A DNA stretch of 64,000 nucleotides. Origin: Postechiella marina. Lineage in GTDB: Bacteria > Bacteroidota > Bacteroidia > Flavobacteriales > Flavobacteriaceae. This document shows positions 53,678 to 63,513 of this stretch, in pieces. The notes below the pieces were generated by a model, which did not search any database, had not been told where the DNA came from, and was given only the letters and a program-made list of their open reading frames with translations. The first letter of the stretch is position 1; each line of letters begins with the position of its first letter. The translations under genes and the position numbers were made by a program. The stretch is from contig NZ_BAABCA010000004.1 of the NCBI RefSeq assembly GCF_039538365.1, positions 186,001-250,000 on the forward strand, written 5' to 3'.

Positions 53678-56600
53678 ATGAAATATTTATATTCAATAAT
53701 TTTAGTTTTATTAATTGTTGGCTGTAATAGTCATAGTAATCGTTCTCTAAAAGAGGAAGACTATACGCTATCCTTAAACGGTAATTGGGAATTCAATACT
53801 TTTTTAGGTGATGGTTCAAATTATTTAAACATCCAACCTACGAAGGATGATATTATAATTGATAATAGTCAAACAGAATTATTGAAAATAAAAGGGGCTT
53901 GGGAAACTAAAACCTATCAAGGTACAGATAAGGAAACGAAACCTTGGAGTAAAGATTATTTAAGTTATAATTTCAAAAAAAATAACGATCCAGCATCTGT
54001 AGAAATAAATACAAAAGTGCCAAAATCTGGATATTACGAACATTTCATTTATTATCCAGTTGGCTCGCAAATGTCTGCATTAGTCGAGGTAAATCATGCA
54101 GATGGTTCGTACACAAAAGATTTTATTTTAAAAACAAGGCCAAGTGTATGGGTTAGTTTAGGGATTTTTAGAATAGATACTAAAAAAAAGCATTCTATTA
54201 GGTTTCACTCCAAACATCAAGGGCTGTATAACGTAGATGCCATTATGTTACGACCTATAGATGAAGCTGACTATAAGAATTCATTAGAAGAAAAACAACA
54301 GTTAGTTAATGTGGCTTATGATGATTCCAATTGGGATGAATTAAAAGTTCCAGGTCATTTCGGAATGATTAATAAATACAGTAATTATACAGGTAAGGCT
54401 TGGTATAGAACAGAAGTTAAATTACCAAAAACATGGAAAAAGACGACTGACGAAAGAATTAGAATTCAGTTTGAAGGTGTATACCATGTAGCTCGTGTAT
54501 TTTTTAACGGAGAATATGTTGGTAGACACCAAGGTGGCTTTACCCCTTTTGAGTTTGACATTACTGATAAAATAAATTTTTCAAATAAAAACATTCTAGT
54601 TGTTGAAGCCGATAATAATTATTTAGTTGGAGCTACTTGGAATTGGGGAGGAATTATTAGAGATGTACAACTTGTAAAAAGTAAAGATGTTCGTGTAAAA
54701 TATCAATACATCCACGCTGAGCCAGATTTAGTAAAAGGTAGCGCTAGTTATCAAGTTATTGTTCGTGTAGAAAATAATTCAGAAAAAAAAAGAGAATTAA
54801 ATGTTAATGCACTCATTGAAAAAGGGAAAGTTTTAAATAATACTTCAGCTAAAATTACAGTTGCCCCAAATAGCGTTAAAGAGCTTAAATTAGAAGGGGA
54901 ATTAAATGCTGAAGATGTAAAATTATGGCATTTTGATACTCCAGAATTATATCATATAAAAACTTCTATATCCGAAAAAAGTAAAGTGTTGGATACAAAA
55001 GTAAATCGATTTGGTATTAGAAAATTTGAAGCTACAGCAACTCAAATGTTATTAAATGGTGAACCTGTCCGTTTGGTTGGGTTTAACAGAGTAAGTGATC
55101 ATAGATACTGGGGATCTTCAGAACCTCAAGAACTTATTAATTTAGATGTTGATTTAATGAAAACTGCAGGTGCAAATTTTACACGAATTATGCATGGTAC
55201 TCAAAACAAAAAGTTGTTAGATAGATGTGATGAAAAGGGAATCTTAATTTTTGAAGAAGTAAATGTTCGAAGCTTAAAAATGCCTGAGGTTTATGAAGAT
55301 CATTTTGCCAAACCAAAACAATGGGTAAAAGAAATGATAGAAAGAGATGTTAATCATCCTTCTGTTGTAGGTTGGAGTGTTGGAAATGAACTTTCAGATC
55401 ATTTTGAATATGTTAAAATGATGTATGAATACACAAAAAAACTAGACCCCAATCGCATGGCATTGCACGTAAGCAATAGAGGGTATAGAAAAGGAGAATC
55501 TGCAGAAAACAATCCGTTGGAATATGGAGATATGATTTTTCAGAATATTTATCAAAAAAATCCAGGAGCGGTAATGGATACCTTACACAAACGCTGGCCT
55601 AATAAAGCCATGTTCTTTTCAGAATTTGGAGTTGAGCGGTTTACTACTGCTAATCTGGACAATGATGTTTCAAAGCTAGGAACTTGGTACAATAATATGA
55701 GAAACCAGCGCCCTTATACAACTGGCGCTTCTATATGGACTTTTAACGATTATAAAAGTGGATACTCAAATACTTTAGCAGATGAAAATCGTGCTTGGGG
55801 AATGGTAAACGCGTGGAGAACAAAACGAAGAGCTTTTTATACACATCAAAAAGAAAATAGTCCTATTACAAATTTGAATATCGAAAATTTAGATTTTGAA
55901 AAAGGAAACGCAAATGTGTCTTTTAACATTAGAGATACAAATGACTTTCCAAGCTTTACAATGAAAAATTACACATTACACTATGTGTTTAAAAATAGAA
56001 AAGGAGAAATAGTATTAAATAAAACGCTGAACTTGCCATTGCTAAAACCAGGCATGGAAAAATGGAATGGGTCTATAACTTGGAATAAACTAACTAAAAA
56101 ACCTTATGAACTTTTAGTTTCACTAGTCACTCCAAATGGTTATTCTAGAGGAGAAAAGAAGATTTATTTTGAAGTTCCTTCTCAACCCATTATTAATGAA
56201 GTAAAAATATCTAAAAGCAAAGTTCGCGTACATTTTACCAAAAATAGAGATGCTTTTGAGTACTACGCAAAATATAATATTAATGGTGAAGAAAAAGAGA
56301 GCTACAAAACCATTGTAAACTATATTGATTTAGATAGTTTACCAGCAAACAAAGAAATTCAAATTCAACTAATTGCGAGTAATTCTAAAGGTGATAGTAA
56401 AGCGTCTGAGGTTTCAACTATAAAAACTGACGGAAAGATTTTAGCACCAATTATTTGGGATAGTTTTATTACAGATAACAAGTTGGTTATTGGTTATTCT
56501 GGATCGTTTGATGATGTTAATTACACCATTAGATATGGAGTTACAAAAGATCATTTAAACAAGGATATAACTTCCAATTCAAGAGGAATTATGACTATTG

Positions 56601-56695
56601 ATATTGAAAACGAAAAAACTGTTTATTTTCAAATTCAAAGAGCAATAAAAGGAGAAAAAAGCAATTGGTCCAACATATTAAAAGTGGAAAAATAA
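53678..56695 (+). CDS. GH2-family glycosidase lipoprotein with inserted golvesin-like module (first of two)
   Basis: A 1005-residue exo-acting enzyme anchored by lipobox Cys16 (IVGC). After a short GH2-type strand (SLNGNWEF), residues of about 95-205 form an inserted golvesin/xanthan-lyase-like beta-sandwich (PKSGYYEHFIYYPVGS, then VSLGIFRIDTKKKHS). The GH2 sugar-binding domain resumes at DDSNWDELKVPGHFGM, then the TIM barrel has acid/base Glu571 (GWSVGNELSDH) and nucleophile Glu649 (FFSEFG). The C-terminal ~200 residues hold an FN3-like domain. Probably a beta-galactosidase or beta-glucuronidase on oligosaccharides of a sulfated galactan. A paralogue starts one base after its stop. Confidence 0.9.
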   Translation: MKYLYSIILVLLIVGCNSHSNRSLKEEDYTLSLNGNWEFNTFLGDGSNYLNIQPTKDDIIIDNSQTELLKIKGAWETKTYQGTDKETKPWSKDYLSYNFKKNNDPASVEINTKVPKSGYYEHFIYYPVGSQMSALVEVNHADGSYTKDFILKTRPSVWVSLGIFRIDTKKKHSIRFHSKHQGLYNVDAIMLRPIDEADYKNSLEEKQQLVNVAYDDSNWDELKVPGHFGMINKYSNYTGKAWYRTEVKLPKTWKKTTDERIRIQFEGVYHVARVFFNGEYVGRHQGGFTPFEFDITDKINFSNKNILVVEADNNYLVGATWNWGGIIRDVQLVKSKDVRVKYQYIHAEPDLVKGSASYQVIVRVENNSEKKRELNVNALIEKGKVLNNTSAKITVAPNSVKELKLEGELNAEDVKLWHFDTPELYHIKTSISEKSKVLDTKVNRFGIRKFEATATQMLLNGEPVRLVGFNRVSDHRYWGSSEPQELINLDVDLMKTAGANFTRIMHGTQNKKLLDRCDEKGILIFEEVNVRSLKMPEVYEDHFAKPKQWVKEMIERDVNHPSVVGWSVGNELSDHFEYVKMMYEYTKKLDPNRMALHVSNRGYRKGESAENNPLEYGDMIFQNIYQKNPGAVMDTLHKRWPNKAMFFSEFGVERFTTANLDNDVSKLGTWYNNMRNQRPYTTGASIWTFNDYKSGYSNTLADENRAWGMVNAWRTKRRAFYTHQKENSPITNLNIENLDFEKGNANVSFNIRDTNDFPSFTMKNYTLHYVFKNRKGEIVLNKTLNLPLLKPGMEKWNGSITWNKLTKKPYELLVSLVTPNGYSRGEKKIYFEVPSQPIINEVKISKSKVRVHFTKNRDAFEYYAKYNINGEEKESYKTIVNYIDLDSLPANKEIQIQLIASNSKGDSKASEVSTIKTDGKILAPIIWDSFITDNKLVIGYSGSFDDVNYTIRYGVTKDHLNKDITSNSRGIMTIDIENEKTVYFQIQRAIKGEKSNWSNILKVEK

Positions 56696-59600
56696 ATGAA
56701 AAATAGTCTTAAATATTTGGTTGTATTCATGTGTTTGTGGCAAATTTCTTGTTCGCAAAAGACATTACAAATTTCTGATAATAATTCCGATTCAAATCAC
56801 CTGTTACTAAGTGGAGAATGGAAATTCAACACCATTTATGGTATGGGTTCCAACCCATTAAATATCCAAGTACAATCAACAGATATAGTTATTGATAATA
56901 CTGATAAAATAAATGTTGAAGTAAAAGGAAAATGGAGAGTAAAAAAAGAAGGAGCAAGAGGTTCTGTTTTTCATGGAAACGATTATTTAACCCATAATTT
57001 TAAAGAAAATGAATCGGCCAATAATTATGTGCGTTTTAAACCAAATATTAATAAAACGGGATATTATGAAGCTTTAATTTTGTACCCGTTTTCCTCTCAT
57101 TTAACTGCTCAAATAAACATAAATAATGCTGGTGGAAAAACAGCTAAATACGTAAGCCAAAGAACAAATTGTGGACAATGGATAAGTTTAGGCATTTATA
57201 AATTTAATGCAGAAGACAATAATTATGTAGAAATTACTGCTATAACAGATGGTACAGTAGCTGCAGACGCTATTATGTTTAGACCAATTCCAGAAGACGA
57301 ATTTTTAGCTGCAAAAAAACAACCGGAACAAGTGTTTTTATCGAATTACAACGATTCAGAATGGCATAATTTAAAAGTCCCTGGGCATTGGGGAATGATA
57401 AATTCGTATTCAAATTACAATGGTTTAGGTTGGTATAGAAAAGAATTTAAGTTACCACAAAATTGGAATGCAAATACCAATGAAAAATTTAGACTAAAGT
57501 TTGATGGTGTTTACCATGTAGCCAAAGTGTATTTAAATGGAACATACATTGGGAAACATAGAGGTGGTTTTACACCTTTTGAATTTGAAGTTGAAGAATA
57601 TTTAAATTTTGAAGGTTCTAATTTACTGGCCTTAGAAGTTGATAATAGTAATGCAGTTGGTGCCACTTGGAATTGGGGTGGCATTATTAGAGATGTGTAT
57701 TTACTAAAAAACAATCAAGTTAGAATTAACAACCAATACATTCATGCAGAGCCAAATTTAGAAAAAGGGACAGCAGCTTTAAAGTTAAAAGTGAAGGTTG
57801 AAAACAATTCAGATGAAGTTAAAAGTATTTCTATTACATCTATTATTTCTAAAGATGGAAAAATTTCAGAATTAGTAAAAACTGTTGAAATACCTGCAAA
57901 TAAAATTTCAGAAGTTATTTTAGAAGAAAAATTAGAAGCAAAAAATGTTAAATTATGGCATTTTGACAATCCTGAATTGTACAATTTAGCTACTACTATT
58001 TCAGAAAATGAAACAGTAATTGATTCTAAAGAAAATGATTTTGGAATTAGAAAAGTTGAAGTAACAGATTCAAAATTATTATTAAATGGAGAACCTGTTC
58101 GTTTAGGCGGGTTTAATCGTGTTAGTGAACATCGCTATTACGGATCTTCAGAACCTATAGAAGTACTTGAAAAAGATGTTGATTTAATGAAAGAAGCGGG
58201 TGCTAATTTTATGCGCATTATGCATGGCACCCAAAACGAAAAGCTTATCGAATTATGTGATAAAAAAGGAATCTTAATTTTTGAAGAAGCAAATATTAGA
58301 GATTTAACCAATCCAGAATTTACTGCTCCAGAGTATCCGTTAGCCAAATATTGGTTAAAAGGCATGGTAGAACGCGACTGGAATCATCCAAGTATTATTG
58401 GTTGGAGTGTTGGTAACGAACTTTCTAATCATTACCAATATGCAAAAACAACCATGGATTTTGTTCGTGAATTAGACCCAAACAGACTAGTAACTTGTGT
58501 GAGTAATAGTGGGCAAAAAAGCTTTTCGAACCGTAAAACAGACCCTAATACAGAGGTAGATATAATTATGCACAACATGTACCGTTGGCAAGGGAAACCT
58601 CAAGAAATTATAGATAAGTTGAGAAGCGAATGGCCAGAGAAGCCAATCTTTATTTCAGAATATGGGTTCGACCCTTACCCAACAACATCGTTAGACGGAG
58701 ATCAACAAATTTTTACAGATTGGAATGAGCATTGGAGAGGTAAAAACGAATTTGTAATTGGTGGTTCTTTGTGGACATTTAATGACTACAGAAGTGGCTA
58801 TGCAGCAACATCTCAAGAAGAAAACAGAGTTTGGGGATTAATAAATGTTTGGCGACAAAAAAGAAGAATGTTTAATAGAGTTGCTAAAGAGTTTAGTCCT
58901 ATTAAAGACATTAAAGTAAAAAACTTAAACCTATCAAAAAACAAAGCAGAGGTTGTAATTCCAGTTAGAGGGCTAGACGATTACCCAAGTTACGCTTTAA
59001 ACAACTACAAATTAGAATGGGATTTTAGAAATACTGCAGGTAAAGTTATTGAAGAAAAATTTATTAAATTACCAACTATAAATCCAGAAGATAAAACCTG
59101 GAAAGGCGAAATTACTTGGAGCAAATTACCAAAAAATTTATTAGATTTAAGAATCCGTTTAGTGAGTGCAACTGGGTATATTAGGTATGAAAAAGTAATT
59201 CCATTTACAGTTCCAAAATCTCCATTAATTTCAAGTGTAGATTTAGGAGATACATCTGCAAGAGTGTTCTTTGAAAAAGTACCAGGAGCCACAGAGTATG
59301 TTGTTCGTTATAAAAATGATAAAGGAGCAACTGTTGAGTCTTTCAAAACCATTACAAATGCTATTGAAGTAGATAGCCTAACTAACAATAAAGAATATAA
59401 TTTTAGTGTAATAGCTATAAATGATAAAGGAGAAAGCACTTCGCCTAACGCCATAAAAGCAACACCAAATGGCAAACTATTAGCGCCTAAAATTTGGGAT
59501 GCATTTATAACAGATAATAAAGTTGTAATTGGATATACAAGTGAGTTTGAAGATACTTTTTATAATATAAAGTATGGAACATCAAAAGAAAATTTAGATA

Positions 59601-59734
59601 AAGAATTTAGAACCAATGTAAGAGGAATGATGACCATTGATATTGAAAATGAAACTGAAATTTATTTTCAAATTCAAAGAGAAAGCAACAATAAATCTGG
59701 TAATTGGTCTCATATTATAAAAGCTTCAAAGTAA
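56696..59734 (+). CDS. GH2-family glycosidase lipoprotein with inserted golvesin-like module (second of two)
   Basis: A 1012-residue close relative of the upstream gene with the same domain order: lipobox Cys19 (QISC), inserted golvesin-like module (INKTGYYEALILYPFSSHL, ISLGIYKFNAEDNN), GH2 sugar-binding domain (LKVPGHWGMINSYSNYNG), TIM barrel, and C-terminal FN3-like part. Acid/base is Glu575 (GWSVGNELSNH) and nucleophile Glu655 (FISEYGFDPYPTTS). The loops around the nucleophile differ from the first copy (FVERFTTA versus FDPYPTTS), so the two probably take different linkages or side groups. Its stop overlaps the next ATG (TAATG). Confidence 0.9.
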   Translation: MKNSLKYLVVFMCLWQISCSQKTLQISDNNSDSNHLLLSGEWKFNTIYGMGSNPLNIQVQSTDIVIDNTDKINVEVKGKWRVKKEGARGSVFHGNDYLTHNFKENESANNYVRFKPNINKTGYYEALILYPFSSHLTAQININNAGGKTAKYVSQRTNCGQWISLGIYKFNAEDNNYVEITAITDGTVAADAIMFRPIPEDEFLAAKKQPEQVFLSNYNDSEWHNLKVPGHWGMINSYSNYNGLGWYRKEFKLPQNWNANTNEKFRLKFDGVYHVAKVYLNGTYIGKHRGGFTPFEFEVEEYLNFEGSNLLALEVDNSNAVGATWNWGGIIRDVYLLKNNQVRINNQYIHAEPNLEKGTAALKLKVKVENNSDEVKSISITSIISKDGKISELVKTVEIPANKISEVILEEKLEAKNVKLWHFDNPELYNLATTISENETVIDSKENDFGIRKVEVTDSKLLLNGEPVRLGGFNRVSEHRYYGSSEPIEVLEKDVDLMKEAGANFMRIMHGTQNEKLIELCDKKGILIFEEANIRDLTNPEFTAPEYPLAKYWLKGMVERDWNHPSIIGWSVGNELSNHYQYAKTTMDFVRELDPNRLVTCVSNSGQKSFSNRKTDPNTEVDIIMHNMYRWQGKPQEIIDKLRSEWPEKPIFISEYGFDPYPTTSLDGDQQIFTDWNEHWRGKNEFVIGGSLWTFNDYRSGYAATSQEENRVWGLINVWRQKRRMFNRVAKEFSPIKDIKVKNLNLSKNKAEVVIPVRGLDDYPSYALNNYKLEWDFRNTAGKVIEEKFIKLPTINPEDKTWKGEITWSKLPKNLLDLRIRLVSATGYIRYEKVIPFTVPKSPLISSVDLGDTSARVFFEKVPGATEYVVRYKNDKGATVESFKTITNAIEVDSLTNNKEYNFSVIAINDKGESTSPNAIKATPNGKLLAPKIWDAFITDNKVVIGYTSEFEDTFYNIKYGTSKENLDKEFRTNVRGMMTIDIENETEIYFQIQRESNNKSGNWSHIIKASK

Positions 59735-60771
59735 TGAAGATTTTAGCTATAATAGTATTGGTATTTGGAGTTTTTCAGTTTTCGGGTGCACAATCACCAC
59801 AACAACTTCCAGAAAACGGAAATCAGTACGAATCCTTTAGAGATAATAGTATTTCTGACGAGTTTAACTCTAAAACATTAAATACTGCTAAATGGGGAAG
59901 ACGAAATACAGGTGGAGGTTCTATTCAAGGTCACGAAAACGATAAATCGCTAGTAGTAATGGAAAAAGAAACTCTAAAAGGACAAACCACTAATTATGTT
60001 TCCATAAAAGGGACTACAGAAAATGGATCTCCTAAAACTGCAGGCTTAGTAAGTAATGCCTCTGCTTTTTACGGTTTTTATACGGTAAAATTTAGATTTC
60101 GTGGCTTTGATGATCCTGAGGTTATAGAAAAAGGTTCTGTTTGGCATCCTTCTGTTTGGTCTGCCATTGGAAATTATACAGGTGGAAAGAAAAAATCTTC
60201 TATTAAAAATAGTGATTCCTGGACAGAAATTGATTTTATGGAGTGGGAAAATAGAGCCAACGGATGGAGTAGTGATGCTCCTTCTCGATTTCGAGATAGT
60301 AAAGGTGTAAAACGTAAAGTTCTAACCAAAGGAAAAAATGCAGAAAAGGCAATAATGACTAAAGGGCCTTTTCAAACTTATGCTCCGGTTTGGCAAACTA
60401 TTGGATTGGAATATACTCCAGAATATATAAAATTATGGCAATGGAAGAATGGAGAATGGGCGCATATGGGAAAACGTGTCGTTAAGTTTGTTAAGGAAGA
60501 TGAAGTAAATCCAGAAAGTAAATACACGATTAGTACGATTGGAAAAAGTGCCAGAAAACCAACTTTTTGGTATTTAGGGAATATTGTTGCAGGCTTTATA
60601 TTAGAAAAAGTTGAAAACGGAACAAATACACACACAATAAAAGATTTGTCTGTAGATTTTGATTTCTTTAGATACTACCGCCATAAAAGCACTAAAAACC
60701 TTGATTGGCCATGGGAAAACGGACTTAAAAACGGAGGCGGGAAAGTAAAAAAAGATGCTTCAAAAATTTAA
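59734..60771 (+). CDS. GH16-family endo-glycanase, secreted
   Basis: A 345-residue enzyme with a Sec signal (IIVLVFGVFQFSGAQ). The GH16 catalytic set is complete: nucleophile Glu165, Asp167 and acid/base Glu170 in WTEIDFMEWE. N-terminal marks are FNSKTLNTAKWGRRNTGGGS and SAFYGFYTVKFRFRG. It should cleave internal beta-linkages of a red-algal galactan (agarase, porphyranase or carrageenase type); laminarinase is less likely since the usual GEIDIMEAWG form is absent. The subfamily cannot be told. I use the ATG at 59734, which overlaps the upstream stop; an upstream ATG at 59704 would lie inside the GH2 gene. Confidence 0.88.
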   Translation: MKILAIIVLVFGVFQFSGAQSPQQLPENGNQYESFRDNSISDEFNSKTLNTAKWGRRNTGGGSIQGHENDKSLVVMEKETLKGQTTNYVSIKGTTENGSPKTAGLVSNASAFYGFYTVKFRFRGFDDPEVIEKGSVWHPSVWSAIGNYTGGKKKSSIKNSDSWTEIDFMEWENRANGWSSDAPSRFRDSKGVKRKVLTKGKNAEKAIMTKGPFQTYAPVWQTIGLEYTPEYIKLWQWKNGEWAHMGKRVVKFVKEDEVNPESKYTISTIGKSARKPTFWYLGNIVAGFILEKVENGTNTHTIKDLSVDFDFFRYYRHKSTKNLDWPWENGLKNGGGKVKKDASKI

Positions 60772-60786
60772 ATGGGAAATCAGCAC

Positions 60787-62382
60787 ATGAAAAAACTAAT
60801 CATTTTTATTCAAATTTTAGGTCTTTTATTTAAGTTACAAGCCCAAGAAAATAAGAAGCCTAATATACTATTTATAATGTCCGACGACCACACATCTCAG
60901 GCATTTGGCATCTATGGTAGTAGGTTAGCACATTTAAACCCAACACCAAATATAGATGCACTAGCAAACCAAGGTATTATTTTCGATAATGTGTTTTGTA
61001 ACAACTCCATTTGTACTCCTAGTAGAGCAAGCATACTTTCTGGTCAATACCCACAAACCAATGGTGTTTTAGATTTGCATCAAGCTCTAGATAAAGAAAA
61101 ACAATTTTTACCCAAAGACCTGAAAGCCTTAGGTTACGAAACTGCGGTAATTGGTAAATGGCACTTAAAAGAAGAACCAGCTAATTTTGATTATTACGAA
61201 GTTTTACCGCTTCAAGGCAAATACTTCAACCCAAAACTAATTTCGAGAGATGGAAAAACATCCGAAGAAATAAGTTTTGGAAAACATGGTAAAAGAACAG
61301 TAAAAACAACGAAATACGAAGGACACTCGTCAGATATTGTAACCGACAGATCTATAGAATGGCTAAAGAACAAACGCGATAAATCTAAACCATTTATGTT
61401 AATGCATCATTTTAAAGCACCACATGGAATGTTTGAATTTGCACCAAGATATGCTGATTATTTAGAAGACACTTATATCCCAGAACCTGCTAGTTTATAT
61501 CAATCTGGAAATCATGGTTCTGAGGGGACTCGTGGAAAAAACGATTCATTAATTCACGATATTGGTTCTTCAGTTGGTTTGCGTAACACAATACGCGGTG
61601 TGGGTAGAAGTTTGGAAGTTGATACCGAATCACCAAACCATAAACACGAAGCGTATCAAGAATATTTAAAACGCTATTTAAGGTGTGTTAAAGGTGTTGA
61701 TGATAATGTAAAACGCTTAATTGATCAGCTTAAAGCCGAAGGTTTATACGAAAACACAATTATTATTTATACCGCAGACCAAGGTTTTATGCTAGGCGAA
61801 CACGATTATATAGATAAACGTTGGATGTACGAAGAATCTATGCGTATGCCTTTTATTATTCATTACCCAAAAGGCTTTAGACAAGGCACAAGAAACAATA
61901 CACTTATAAATAATACAGACTTCGCTCCTACCCTAATTGATTTAGCTGGAGGCAACACACCTAAATACATGCAAGGTCGTAGCTTTAAATCTATAATAGA
62001 AACAGGAAAAGAACCAGACAACTGGAGACAATCTACCTATTACAGGTATTGGATGCATATGGGAAGTAGACATGCGAACCCTGCCCATTTTGGTATTAGA
62101 ACTAAAGATTATAAATTAATATTTTATTACGGAAGGTATTACAAAACCGACACAAAGTCAGACAATTGGGGTCGATACGATTTTAACACACCTGTAGCTT
62201 GGGAGTTTTACGATTTAAAAAAAGACCCTAACGAAATGCAAAACGAATACCATAATGCAAAATACAAAAACCTTATATCTAAGCTTAAAAAAGATTTGAA
62301 ACAAAAGCGAAAAGATTTAAATGAGGAAGATGACAACTACCCTCATATTCAAAAAATAATTAATCAGCATTGGCATGATTAA
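60787..62382 (+). CDS. S1-family sulfatase (formylglycine type), secreted
   Basis: A 531-residue sulfatase with a Sec signal (LIIFIQILGLLFKLQAQ). The active-site motif is Cys76-Thr-Pro-Ser-Arg in NNSICTPSRASILSGQYP, where the cysteine must be turned into formylglycine. Metal ligands are in LFIMSDDH and in ADQGFMLGEHDYIDKRW. It removes sulfate esters, probably from galactan oligosaccharides. The maturase is not in this window. A start at 60772, directly after the GH16 stop, is also possible and would only lengthen the signal by five residues. The S1 subfamily was not resolved. Confidence 0.92.
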   Translation: MKKLIIFIQILGLLFKLQAQENKKPNILFIMSDDHTSQAFGIYGSRLAHLNPTPNIDALANQGIIFDNVFCNNSICTPSRASILSGQYPQTNGVLDLHQALDKEKQFLPKDLKALGYETAVIGKWHLKEEPANFDYYEVLPLQGKYFNPKLISRDGKTSEEISFGKHGKRTVKTTKYEGHSSDIVTDRSIEWLKNKRDKSKPFMLMHHFKAPHGMFEFAPRYADYLEDTYIPEPASLYQSGNHGSEGTRGKNDSLIHDIGSSVGLRNTIRGVGRSLEVDTESPNHKHEAYQEYLKRYLRCVKGVDDNVKRLIDQLKAEGLYENTIIIYTADQGFMLGEHDYIDKRWMYEESMRMPFIIHYPKGFRQGTRNNTLINNTDFAPTLIDLAGGNTPKYMQGRSFKSIIETGKEPDNWRQSTYYRYWMHMGSRHANPAHFGIRTKDYKLIFYYGRYYKTDTKSDNWGRYDFNTPVAWEFYDLKKDPNEMQNEYHNAKYKNLISKLKKDLKQKRKDLNEEDDNYPHIQKIINQHWHD

Positions 62383-62418
62383 AAGAACAAACCAACTAAA
62401 ACCATAAGATTAACGATC

Positions 62419-63513
62419 ATGAAATATTTAACATCGCTATTAGTTATTTTATTCTTTTTCAATTCTTGCAAAGAGCAACCTAAAAATGTAGCAGAAATAA
62501 AAGAGGTCGATTACAAGTTAGAATTAGGTAAAGCAGCCCTAAAATCTAAATTTGAAAACGATTCCATAACTATTTGGGGGGCATCTATTGTAAAGGGACA
62601 AGATAATTTATACCACATGTATTATTCTAGATGGAAAAAAGATTTAGGATGGGCATGGGTTACACATTCCGAAATTGCTCACGCAGTTTCAAAATCGCCT
62701 TTTGGTCCTTTTGAGCATAAAGATGTAGCGCTTGCGATTAGAGACGCCAGTTTATGGGATGGACTTTGCACCCATAACCCAACCGTGCATAAATTTGAAA
62801 ATAAATATTACTTGTACTACATGGGCAACACTGGAGATGGTGTGGTAACAGGAACTCCGGGTAAAATAAAATTAAATGTATCGCATAGAAATAATCAAAG
62901 AATTGGCGTAGCTGTAGCCGATAATCCTAATGGCCCATGGAAACGTTTTAACACTCCGTTAATAGATGTATCTCATAACAATCAAGCCTTAGATGCTTTA
63001 ATGACGAGCAATCCGTCTATAACCAAAAGACCAGATGGAGGCTATTTAATGGTATACAAAGCTGTTGGCAAGAAAAAGAAAGGAAAATTTGGAGGTCCAG
63101 TAGTGCATTGTGTAGCCACTTCAGACAGTCCAACAGGTCCTTTTAAAAAGCATGACAAGCCTGTTTTTACAGCAAAAGGTTACGATTTCCCTGCCGAAGA
63201 TCCTTTTATTTGGTACGAAAAAGGCAAGTACAGAGCCATATTAAAAGATATGCATGGTGCTTTTACAGATGCTGGACAGTCTTTGGTTTTATTTGAGTCT
63301 GAAGATGGTTTCGATTGGAATTTATCTAAAAACGCTTTAGTATCCAAACTAGAAATACACTGGGAAGATGGAACAATTCAAAAAGTCGATCATTTAGAAA
63401 GACCTCAACTATACATAGAAAACGGAAAGCCAATTGCCTTATTATGTGCATCAGATATCAAAGATAAAAATGGCGTATTACAATCTTTTAACGTACAAAT
63501 ACCTTTAAAATGA
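62419..63513 (+). CDS. GH43/GH117-like five-bladed beta-propeller lipoprotein (first of two)
   Basis: A 364-residue lipoprotein with lipobox Cys17 (FFNSC). The protein consists of repeated propeller blades: IWGASIVKGQDNLYHMYYSRW, LWDGLCTHNPTVHKFENKYYLYYMGN, GVAVADNPNGPWKRFNTP, GPVVHCVATSDSPTGPFKKHD, and FPAEDPFIWYEKGKYRAILKD. This is the exo-glycosidase propeller fold of clan GH-F-like and GH43/GH117-like families, but no named subfamily fits clearly; catalytic carboxylates cannot be assigned safely. Likely acts on oligosaccharides outside the inner membrane. The stop overlaps the start of a second copy by four bases. Confidence 0.7.
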   Translation: MKYLTSLLVILFFFNSCKEQPKNVAEIKEVDYKLELGKAALKSKFENDSITIWGASIVKGQDNLYHMYYSRWKKDLGWAWVTHSEIAHAVSKSPFGPFEHKDVALAIRDASLWDGLCTHNPTVHKFENKYYLYYMGNTGDGVVTGTPGKIKLNVSHRNNQRIGVAVADNPNGPWKRFNTPLIDVSHNNQALDALMTSNPSITKRPDGGYLMVYKAVGKKKKGKFGGPVVHCVATSDSPTGPFKKHDKPVFTAKGYDFPAEDPFIWYEKGKYRAILKDMHGAFTDAGQSLVLFESEDGFDWNLSKNALVSKLEIHWEDGTIQKVDHLERPQLYIENGKPIALLCASDIKDKNGVLQSFNVQIPLK

